Assembly (NCBI GenBank): GCA_963170055.1
Contig: CAUJGJ010000185.1
Location: 2,844,275 to 2,884,274 of the forward strand
Direction: 5' to 3'
DNA length: 40,000 bases
Origin: Halisarca cf. caerulea
Taxonomy: Eukaryota > Porifera > Demospongiae > Chondrillida > Halisarcidae
The stretch's first letter is position 1. Every line of letters starts with the position of its first letter. Of this stretch, positions 1-24,874 are shown piece after piece. Position numbers and translations under genes: made by a program. Below the pieces are notes generated by a model. It was not told where the DNA came from. It searched no databases and was given only the letters and a program-made list of their open reading frames with translations.

Positions 1-396
1 TCTATAAAGATAGGACGCTTGCCTTTAATTTCCCTCAGTACTCCATCTCATGATCAAACTGGCCATAATCTATTACGAGATGGAAAATAAAATGGCCGCC
101 CGTCGATATTCGCGCTTCGATTGCAACTATTCTTGTGACCTATTAAAGGCAAAAAACACTTGCATTTGTGGAAGGAGGGATTATACCTATATTCTATGAG
201 AAGTCCTCCAAGAATGGTCGCTTAATACAGGTAATTTTGTCTTATTTTCAACCAATTGCCCTGGTCGCTGGTCGCGTTTTACAGGTGGTCATTCTTTAAA
301 GGTAAAAATGTATTACTGAACGTCGGTGCCTGAAAATGTGGTCCTTGAAAAGAGGTGGTCGCTCATGACAGTGGTCTCTCAAAACAGGTACCACTG
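1..396. mobile_element. TIR element, left end cut by window edge
   Basis: The right terminus reads as CAGTGGTACCTGTTTTG when reversed and is followed by TA (397-398). The left edge of the window begins with ctctataaag-like sequence expected just inside such a terminus. The inside holds about six loose repeats of a ~19-base unit GGTCnCTnnnnACAGG between 214 and 390. It looks like a non-autonomous pogo/Tc1-type element with TA target. No coding sequence is seen. Confidence 0.55.
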
Positions 397-1041
397 TATA
401 AACAATTCCATGAGGGAAGGGAGTGGAGAAGGGCCACCCTTCATATAAAATTACACTAAAAACATAATATTACAATAAATTAATATAAATGCGAAAACAG
501 CTTAATGTCATGGAATAAGGGCATTTCATTTGAGTTCAGGACACATCCTAAGCAGTCCACATATCTGCCTCATTGTAAAGTGATTTACCAGCTTTTCATA
601 CGTTCTTCTCTTTTATTTGCTACAGTAGATAGAGACTCCACTACTATCACACACCCAAAATACGCATACCTCTACAAAAGCTGACAAAAAGAAAATGTGA
701 AGAAAGACTAAAATGGACAGGTATCACGGCAATTGACAAAACTACTTAATATCTAAATTTCCTTGTCTTTTGAACTTCAGCCAAAGACAATACACACACT
801 ACATGTATTGGCAGCCAAACTTGCTATCTACAACACTGACAAAGGCAGAAGTATGCAACTGCCGGAATAGTTGTGAATAATGAAAACTCAGTTGTCCATC
901 TCAATTGACTCCATCAATTGAACACGAGAGTGCATACTCATGATATCAGTGCATGGGCATCCACGGAAGACTAACGCAACAAACAATGACATGTAAAATA
1001 CCAAAGAAAAAGCGGCATGCCATGGGTACCTGAGGACTCAC
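397..1041. other. Non-coding, downstream side of copine exon 11
   Basis: This AT-rich stretch lies inside the last visible copine intron or its downstream region. I looked on the minus strand for the copine C-terminal exon (a LAE-P-Q-Y type helix) and found none. There is one good acceptor, tttctttttgtcag, near 681-694 (minus), but the frame after it stops within three codons. Confidence 0.5.
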
Positions 1042-14962
<13,921 letters not shown>

Positions 14963-15048
14963 TTTGTCATAGTCTAGCGTGACCAAACCGATTACCCCAT
15001 TTATAATTTTGCAGGAACCACTCCCGACTAATTTTGTCGTATAGGATC

Positions 15049-16008
15049 ATGATGCGTTGGAAATAGCCAGAGCAGAGGCCATTGTGAAGTCCATACCTTC
15101 GACCAAGCAAAGAGCAGTCTCCCTAGCACAGGAGAGAGGTTCATCATCCTGGTTGACCACCTTGCCAATAGAAGAACATGGGTTTGCCTTACATAAGGGA
15201 GCCTTTCGTGACGCCTTGGCACTTTGCTATGGTTGGCGACCCTCCAACATGGCCATGACATGTGTTTGTGGCAAGACCAATGATGTCCAGCATGCTCTTA
15301 GTTGTAGGGTAGGTGGTTTACCTATCCATCGTCACAATGACATCAGAGACCTATCTGCTTCACTGATTTCAGAGGTCTGCACCAACACTGAGATTGAACC
15401 GACACTCCAGCCCCTTCGGGGGAAAGGCTAGACAGACGAAGTGCAAATGCCCAAGATGAAGCCCGACTTGACATTCGTTGCAGAGGCTTTTGGCAATCTG
15501 GTGAAGATGCATTTTTTGATATACGGGTATTCAATCCCTTTGCAGCATCAAACCAGAATCGAGCCAACACACCTCTCACTTCCATCTACCGCGAGCATGA
15601 GCAAGAAAAGCGGAGATCCTATGACCAGAGGGTTCGTGAGGTGGAACATGGATCATTTGTACCTCTTGTTTTCTCAGCAACAGGAGGTATGGGACCTAGC
15701 ACAACCGTAGCATACAAGAGACTAGCATCACTCCTGTCCCAGAAGAGAGACCACCCCCATGCTGAAACCATGAGATGGCTCAGATGCCGGCTGTGTTTTG
15801 GCCTACTCAAAGCAGCAATTGTAGCCATCCGAGGCTCAAGATCATCTGCCCGTAGCAACTACACACCTGATTCCATCGCATTGGCAGTTGCAGAGGGAAT
15901 GTATCACACTAACTCATACATTAAAGGACACAAACTTTGCAGATATTTGTTGTTTTATTGCTCTATTATTAGCTTGTGTGTATTGAAAAATAATATGATG
16001 CGTTGGAA
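15049..16008 (+). mobile_element. 5'-truncated non-LTR retrotransposon, 14-bp target duplication
   Basis: The 14 bases ATGATGCGTTGGAA occur at 15049-15062 and 15995-16008, exactly bracketing the coding remnant. Such direct repeats are target-site duplications of target-primed retrotransposition. Only the C-terminal part of the element protein is left, as expected for 5' truncation. The tail is AT-rich with no long poly-A. The insertion lies about 100 bp upstream of the copine ATG, in the divergent region between copine and kinase A. Confidence 0.75.
15063..15910 (+). pseudogene. Retrotransposon Pol C-terminal fragment, frameshifted
   Basis: The first frame (15063-15429) contains WLTTLPIEEHGFALHKGAFRDA, split here as WLTTLPIEE and HKGAFRDALALCYGW, then CVCG...HALSC, GG, RHNDIRDL and EPTLQPL. 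The Cys/His pattern resembles the zinc-knuckle seen after reverse transcriptase in some non-LTR elements. Near the GGGGG run at about 15417-15421 one base is missing. The protein then continues in another frame through QDEARLDIR, FFDIRVFNP, REVEHGSFVPLVFSATGG, WLRCRLCFGLL and IRGSRSS. Proteins of this kind are abundant in cnidarian and sponge genomes; I do not assign a clade. Confidence 0.7.
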
Positions 16009-16166
16009 TCGATACACGATTACGACGTACGTAGTTCTATTCCTGACACCAGGGGCGTTCAGCTCAAATGTCTGGCTCTATTACAAAAGGAAGCAATATT
16101 TACCAGATTAATGATACTCCCCTATAAGCTGAGAATAATTTGCTCATCTTCCTACTCTACAAGTCA

Positions 16167-16216
16167 ACACACACACACACACGCACGCACGCACACACGC
16201 ACACACACACACACAC
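16167..16216. repeat. (AC)n/(GCAC)n microsatellite
   Basis: AC run interrupted by GCACGCACGC. It lies just upstream of kinase A. A longer AC run stands at the same place upstream of kinase B (31741-31909), so it was part of the duplicated unit. Confidence 0.93.
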
Positions 16217-16300
16217 CAACAATTTGAAAGTACAAATTAGGATGAACAAATTGGTTACTACCAGTTAATGTTCACATAGAACAACACCAATACAACTACC

Positions 16301-16416
16301 ATATTTGACCGAATAATGGCCCGGGCTTTAATTTCTTTCCTGAGACCTTGCCATTAGTATCAATAATTTTTCTATTATCTGTGATTAATGAACCTGGGCT
16401 ATTGGCAGTCAAATAT
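16301..16416. mobile_element. 116-bp TIR element upstream of kinase A
   Basis: The left end ATATTTGACCGAATAATGG and the reversed right end ATATTTGACTGCCAATAG pair, with GCCC.GG continuing inside. The element ends about 100 bp before the kinase A start codon. The matching upstream sequence of kinase B (near 31990-32010) lacks it, so B shows an empty site. Confidence 0.7.
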
Positions 16417-16517
16417 AGTATATAATGAAATGCATTTTTCCTACTGAACACATCCACTGGAACAAGCTATAATAAGCCTGACTAACGATTGATTCAGAGT
16501 GAAGAAGTAAGAAAAAC

Positions 16518-18145
16518 ATGAAAGATCGAAGCTTGCACTTCAAAACAATTCTTTGGCAGTTACTACTAATACTCAAAATTTTGGATGTAAGTGTAAGTAA
16601 AACCATATGTATTTGGTTACCATATTATAGCAATGTTTGGAGAGCTAGAACAGCTATATATCCCTGAATGTGAATAGAGACTCACAAGTGTCAGCCAATC
16701 AAGATTCAAAGCCATAATTTCATTGCAAAATCTTAAAATTCCTATCATCTAATCACTTCCTGGAATCAATTTCTAAATATTTCAGTAGGTTTCAGTTCAG
16801 TGGGGATAAAGCAGGGAAAAAATCACGATCTAACTACTCCACCTATATCTAACCCTTTCCAGCTATGTCAAAAATTTCAGTAGCTACTAACATAATATAA
16901 TAACATTGTACATATTGCATATATTTATATATACATGTATTTGTCATGTACAAATATATACACATACATATATTTGTCATGTGTTCTCTGTTTTACAAGT
17001 AGAAATTATTGTACAAATTGCCTAAAGTGGGAGCTTTTATTCCCCATGTAATTGCTGACTCTTCTCTGAGTGCTCCTAAGTGTACTCTTAACCTCAATTG
17101 CAACAGGTGCTGCTGTAATAAGCTTACGTACACATGACATTGTATAATATATTAATCTGCACCTCTCTCAGTTTGCGTCTGCTGGGAGATATAATTATAA
17201 GCTCGTGATCATTCTGGAGAGGAGAGACCTTACGTCCATTGACACAACAAATGAAAAACTTTACCATACTATAAAGGTGAACTTGCTCTTGCATGTATAA
17301 TACAATATGTCACTCTTATCTTGCAACTACTATACTGAAGAGTGAATTCTCCATGGACACTCATGCACATAAACAGTGAAACCTCTCTCATCCGCCACAA
17401 TTGGGAATGCCAGTCTTATGGTGGATTAGTGGGGTTGATGGATTAACAAGGTTTACACTCCAGTGGCGGATTTAGCATACGGCCCAAAGGACCTGCCCCC
17501 CCCCCCCCTGTCAGGCTGGCTCTCACATATTTACCTGTGGTGTGGCTAACCTCTAATCTGTAGCTCTAAAAATGCCAAATTACTAATCAGTTCAAACTAT
17601 AAAAAAATCCACTAACAATGCCCAATTACCTTAGATTGTACTGTTTCGATTTAGTTTCAACTCATCTGGGTGTTTCTTGAATCACTGCAGCCACCAAAAA
17701 ATTACACTATCGCGCGGGCCGCCATTTTTCAAAAAAAGGTGGATCAAAGACAACCAATATTCACTTTATACCGTAGTATTACCTGAATAAATCGGTAGAG
17801 TGAGCTGTAAATGGGCTAAACCACAGGGTATTGTGTGTCTATGGCTAAACAAAGTCTTTATCTTCTTACATTAGTATAAGTCTCTGCAATTTAGATGACC
17901 CTCAACCCGCTTCTGTGCTGTGTAATACAACATATACAAATTTCTGAGTGGGCCCCCCCTTATATTTAAAATCCTCTCTAGATCCGCCACTGCACTCAGT
18001 ATATATATGCACTATATACATTTATACAATTCATATTCAGAAACTAGGGTAGAATGGCAGGTTGGAGGATTCTAAGGGGTGTATTAGAGAGGTTTCACTA
18101 TACACACTAATGCACACATAATGCACACACACACACATGCGCGCA

Positions 18146-18194
<49 letters not shown>

Positions 18195-18878
18195 GCACAC
18201 ACACACACACACTCGTGCGCACACATACATTGTACACATGCACACACATACAATGACCCAGGCATGCATGTATATGCATGCATCCACACCCACCCACCCA
18301 GACGCGCGCACACATACACACACAAGTGCAAGCACCCCAAAAATGGATATGTGCTCTCATGCCTATACCTGAATGGACCCACAAACTCAATGACATATAC
18401 ATATTTACACAAACGCATGTACAAACTATGATTATATAACCACATACTTTGACGTACATTGTACAATTTTTATATGTCCTATTTGTATTGCTAAAATTTG
18501 CACTTATATTGAAATTGTTATAGTACATACAAAGTCTCAAAATATTTAATCAGTAGCTAAGTTTTGTTTTTAATTTATATTATTTCTCTATTTATACTAT
18601 CAATTGCATCTACTAGATAGACTCTCAGCCTAACATTGACATTTTTGAGTGCTGTCTGAGGAAAAACTTCAATTCTTCATATTATAATCCTCGAGAATCA
18701 TGCAAGTATAGTAGTTATAAGTGTAACAATGATACATGCATGAAATCCCACAATCATGTACATGTGAAATGCTATGAACGTTTGATATCCAAACACTATG
18801 CTAAGGAGGCACAGAAATTCAACATAACCTGCATAGAATTGCGTGTTGCTGGGGACCCCTCTAGGGAAAAGTATACAA
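16518..18878 (+). CDS. Kinase A exons 1-3: signal peptide and Cys-rich ectodomain
   Basis: Exon 1 (16518-16592) encodes MKDRSLHF then a hydrophobic core [12 protein letters not shown], a signal peptide. The second GTAAGT was chosen as donor because kinase B aligns there. Exon 2 (17172-17276, 35 codons) is a short beta-rich stretch ending in a GTGAAC donor. Exon 3 (18617-18878) holds seven cysteines (ECC, SCK, KCN, TCM, KCY, TCI) and an N-glycosylation-type NIT, and ends in phase 1. Total ectodomain is about 130 residues, very short for a receptor kinase. Confidence 0.8.
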
Positions 18879-21800
18879 GTAAGCAAAAGACTTGAGATCT
18901 TACATGCCATGTCTGGATTAACTAGAATATGTTGTTATAGGAGCTTCAGATGTCATTGACCATGTAGTGAAAGTTCTAGTGTCAATCATCGCTTCTGGAA
19001 CAGTGGTGTGCATTGTCATCATGACATTATTGGTGATGATTAAATTTTGGCAATTAAAAAAAAGACGGAGTGCAAGAACCGTAACTGGTAGGTGATTGGA
19101 CAAATAAGCTAAATTAAAATATTTTTGTACTTAAATCATCATCACAGCCACTAATTCACTATAAACCAACTTTATAGGGAATTCGTAATAATAAGCATTA
19201 AAAATTTCATTCGATCAGCTGCAGTTGATTCTGTCATTTTACTATCTACACCAGTGACCAGTTGAACTCTATTATAAGGAACACCTGTGAGCAGGTCCCG
19301 TGGAGAGGGCCAGGTATATGATAATTATTCTTATACAATAAATGAAGCTCCTGATCTGCAAAAGTTATATCATTGAGCAATAGTTGCATATTATTTTGGA
19401 ATTCATATGAGTCAAAATTATCTATAAAAATGCATGATCATAACTGTTACAAAAATTGGTGCAGGCCAGTGTTCATTACTGCAAAACATGAGTGTGACTG
19501 CAAATGCAATAGTGATGATCAGTAATTTTGTTTCGAATCCATTTATTGGGTTATATATGCTGGTTTATAATTATTGGAGTATCATTAATTTTCATAAGAT
19601 TGTATCGGTATACTAAATGAATAGATACATGTATCTGTCTCTATAGTTGTCATTATTATCTAATTTCTAGCATTATATTTTTATATGTTTTGATCACAAT
19701 AAAGTTATATGAAATCATTATTTTATAAAAAATAAACAATAATAATGATCAAGTTATAATATTAATATGCTAAAATCATATAATGTCATGCATGTGCACG
19801 TGAGTATAATATCATTCATCCAACCCTTTATATACCTATATAATGACCAAAAGTGTACATGACGGGAAGAGATCTAGAGCAACAAGAGAGCCACATGTAC
19901 GTAGATGCTGATGCATCATTGGGAAGGTTTCAATCTCAACTGGATACTTACTCCATTGTACCTCCCTGGGTTAGTGACTGTGCTAGACTGTAGTGGAATT
20001 ATGGTAAAATATAACTGTTTCTGTATTTGAACAAAGTTCTTTGTGGATGCAAATAGTATTATATGTATATGATGTGCTCGAGCATATCGTACATCAATTT
20101 TAAGAGAATATTAATGCAAAATTAACTGTATGACATTGTATATAACGTTTGCAAAAAGAATAAAATCACATTTTGAAATTTTAAACTTGTATTATTATAT
20201 AATTCAAGCAAATACACACACACACATTATATAATGTATGTATATATTAGGTATATGTATGTATATATATATAATATTATATGTGTGTATGCATAGGTAT
20301 ATGTATGTATATATATAATATTATATGTGTGTGTATGCATAGGTTATAACCTGCCCCCTCGTTGTATGGCATCCATAATCACGATGCCCGAGGGCGGAGT
20401 GATTATTAATGCCATACAAAGAGGAGAAAGGTTAAATTATAACCGGCTTCTAAACTGATGCTAAACAGTGTTAGTTCCTATAGTTCCTTAATTTGTGATT
20501 CACCTGCCTGGAAGTGTGAGCCAATTAGTTGATTGCCAAGAATATTATATGTAACAGCTGTTGTCAATAAACAGACCAAATCAAAAAGATCTGTCTTTTC
20601 CCAGCACTGCCATAACATTAAACAATACAGATCACACTACTAACTGTTTGAAACATACAAACTCCCAGATGCTTTGATCTATACATTGGATTAGGTTAGA
20701 AATCTATATAATATGCCTGGTTAATTATTGTGAGTGTTTTATTTTCATAACACAGTCACTGTTATACTGTATTGCTTTTCCTATAGGAATCAAGAACAAA
20801 CAATACGGTAGGTACATGCATACAACAAGTTTAGGTACAGTAACATGCTTCTACAGTGAAACCTGCTATATACATGTATTCTGCCACTTCAAAATCAGGA
20901 CCTATACATTTAGGTTATCGGTCTGAAATTCTCCTCCATTGAATTGTGTACATTATTGATATATACCTGTAAAATATGGATACCTCCATATTCTGGAATC
21001 GGGACAGACACATCTTGTTCTAAATATATGTGTTATTCCTAGATTAATGTGTACTGTGGACAATGAGCTGAGAAAAGTCTCATAAGTATGTAGTTTTACA
21101 ATACATGGCCTCCATGCATAGCCCATTTCCTCAAGTAAATGCAATTTGAATAATATGTCAACTTAATGGAGTCAAATACACATGTACAAACTCCTTTTCC
21201 ATGTACATGCATGTATTCTGCTATTGACATATTAAAACAACCCTGAAAAATCAGGGCATGCGCCTCTGTTATCAGGATGTTTTGGCCTGCATGTCCCTGC
21301 ATGGGTGTCTGCACGTGTATACACGTGCGCACCGTACATACTGCTATCATGATGCTGTATCTTATGTACAAAAGATTTCAGATGAATCAATTGAGTTACC
21401 ATCAAGTGATGTTAGCAAGGCTTTGTCAAAACATCTTTATGAGATGGAGGATAACACAGCAGAACAATACTGGGAGCCAGCAGAGGAGGTAGCACTGATT
21501 TTTACACAAATGAACAAAGCTCTTCTTCTTGAGATACCCCGGAAACTGCTGCAGTGAGTACAAAAGGATTGGAACTTGATGATTGATGTATGATCACATT
21601 ACTCTAAATTAAGCTAGTTGCATGCTGGGTGTAGATCCAATTTGAAAAAAAATATTATTTGAGCAGTTAAATCTTTTTAACTTAAATGAAAAATATTTTA
21701 AAATAATTGTAAATTCCAAAATTGAATAATATAATTACTAGACACCTGTACCATGTAGATTATTGGAAGTTATAGGAGAGGGTGAATTTGGTGAAGTGTG

Positions 21801-24800
21801 GAAGGCTAAATGGATGGTGCCGGCTCCTCAAGAGCCTTTAGATGTAGCAATCAAGGTCCTCAAAGAGAACCATGCAAGAATAGAGCAAGAATCTCACCAG
21901 CTCAAGTTACTCACAGAAGCAGCTGTTATGGGACAGTTCAAGCATCAGAATATAGTCAGACTGTATGGCATGGTTACTGTTACTCAACCGGTGAGTTATT
22001 TTTATGTACACAGTGGAATTTCTGATGGTGGACTCTCCAAAAAAGGACATACTATTATAATTTAAACCCCTTTGCGAAGGACATGGCGCACAGTCCCAGT
22101 ATAATTATCACAATATATTTTGTACCTCCCAAAGAGGAAAACTTCTCATTGCTACAAAGAACAATTAAATCACCTGAATTTATGTCGTCCCCAAAGTGTC
22201 CTTAGTTTATTTTGAGGTTCGACTGTCGATGAAAGCAGATAAACAGCACGTTTGATTTTTGGACCTTGCAATGACTGACTTTTTATTTAAAAATTGAAAT
22301 GCTATATATTTTTACATACAGACTACCAGACAACACTGGTATAAAACATCTTACTGTGCCCCTTTAGCAGATGCAATTAAGCTTCTTACAGTTCGTGGCC
22401 AGTATAACAATGCACCACTGAAAGTTCTGCATTGTTTATACTCTTTGTATTTTCATACGAGTAACCACACTACAACTGTATATGAGACAGTATAAATTAT
22501 ATAATACATGATACAGTAAATTGATCATGCATAGTGTTTATACAAATTTCCGCTGTCACTAGGAGACCAGCACAATAACAAAGATCTTCTGAACATCAAA
22601 CAGAATTTACGTTCCACATGCATTGATCAATATGTATAATTATAATAGATTATATATCATAATATTGCAATAGGAGGCTGAGATCTATTCAAAATATATT
22701 TGGTCTATATAGCTGGCACCCTGACAAGATTAGTTTGTATTAACTAGCTAATGTTTATAAACTTGTTTATGTGTATGTAAAATTACGACATTGTAACACA
22801 GAAAGAAACTAAATTTAGCCGGCAATTATTTAGCATTAATTTTATATGCAATTAACATGGTCTATTTTCTGAATCAATAACTTGACATTTCACAAAAGCT
22901 TTCCTCGCTATAGAACATGATGGTCATGGAATATCTAGCTTCTGGAAATTTGAGGGATCACTTACTCAGACTCAAGGCAGAGTAAGCAATCTTGAACAGT
23001 GTATACTAACTACTTATATATAGCGCTAAGCACTGCATGCATGCATGGTTGTGAGTCAAACAACTAACTGGTTTATTCTGAATCCTATTACAATACTAAT
23101 TATAATAGAGTATATAATATTATATTATTGTAAATATCAGCATGCCAACATTGTACTTATAGCGATAACAAGCAGTTGATGGGACAAACACTGCTTACAT
23201 TCAGTAGACAGATTGCTTCCGGAATGAAATATTTATCTAATAAAGGATATGTGCACAGAGACCTTGCTGCTAGAAATATCCTGCTTGATGATGCCTACAA
23301 CTGCAAGGTGAGTGAATGCACTTCCATGCATATTAATATGATTCATTGCATATGACAGTATAATTATACCTATCACTATAATATTATGCTGTAGATTTCA
23401 GACTTTGGAATGTCGCGAGTTATAAACAATTCAGAAAGTTATTACTTCACTTCTGGAGGAAATATTCCTCTTAAATGGACTGCACCTGAGGTATAGCCTA
23501 TTCATCATGCATATATATCTGAATGTACATGTATGTGTTCTGAGAGCATAGCGAGCTTCTGTATAACAGCAGGCATATGTGATTAAAGTATTATCAATTA
23601 ATCAAAGTCAACTCAATGACATCCACTAGTACTATTTAGAATGTTATAGTGGAAGTTCTAAGCAAGATATATACACAGAGGAAACTCACAATTTGTGTGC
23701 TTAAGTTATGGACCATTGTAGGGGTCTGTCATGTTTATCCTAGATTTTTAAAATAATTGTGCTGAATGGATATGGAGTTTTACGGTCTTGAATTAGAGCC
23801 ACGTTTTATGCAGTCTGAGGAATACCTTATTAAAAGAGCATGCATGAATGTAGTTATGATTATGCTGTGTATACCAACCTTGGAATTTACCATCAGAAGT
23901 TCTAAATTAAATGTGTACCAGCTTAAATAAAATGCCCAATTTGAAGAATATGTATGGATTGATTGGAATGAGATTGCTTCAAAATCCATTGTGATTCTCT
24001 TTGTATGTACTTTTATGCCCATACAAATGGTTCTATTTAGCTCAGAGAGGATAGACTATTATAATTATGCATATATTATATGTGTATTTATAGCTAGGAA
24101 TGCTTAATCAGATATACTGCATGATAACAATAATACTTAACAATACCTTTAAAAGGTAAGATTACAGACAGCTAGGGTCCACTTATACATTCAGTGATCA
24201 GCTATATGTAAATAAAATCTGCTAGCCACAGTTGAAACATTATAAATGTTCAGTGACACATACTCCTCATATTGTTTCAGGCAATACTGGAGAGAAAATA
24301 CAGCACAACCAGTGATGTCTGGAGCTATGGAATGGTGCTGTATGAAATTTGGTCGCTTGGAGAAAAGCCCTTTCAGAATAAGGGACCTCTAGAAGTCAGT
24401 GTATATTAACACTGTGAATGCTACGGTTTTGTAGGATATTCCACATGGCTAAATACTAATAGTCATGATCATAAAACACTACTATAATTTCTAAAGTATT
24501 CTGTTAACTATCTTTTGTCTACATAGGTAATCCACACTTTCCATGCCAGGGCAGACTACATACATACTCCCCCAACTGGATGTCCAAGGGGAATATACAA
24601 GCTAATGATACTGTGCTGGTACGTCACAATGGGCTGCCCATATAGTGTATAGTCACTGTCTCTCGTCTTAATTTTGAGCTTAATGTCTGAGTGCATCTGC
24701 ACATGGTGTACAATAATGCTGATCGCAGCTCTGTATATTACTACTGTGATGTGGTTAACTACATCACACATACTGCACATGTACATACATGCACATGCAA

Positions 24801-24836
24801 ACCCACACACAACACATGCATATGTACACACACACA

Positions 24837-24874
<38 letters not shown>

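Noticed and set aside
15028..15261. Minus-strand frames across the retrotransposon remnant
   Set aside because: They are antisense shadows; the plus-strand frames carry the recognisable motifs.
19434..19616. 60-codon hydrophobic open frame in kinase A intron 4
   Set aside because: No counterpart in B, no fitting splice phase, and AT-rich sequence easily gives such frames.
21258..21374. Upstream extension of the kinase A exon 7 frame
   Set aside because: The open frame runs back into eroded transposon and intron sequence. The matching B sequence does not keep it, and an acceptor lies at the point where A and B begin to agree.
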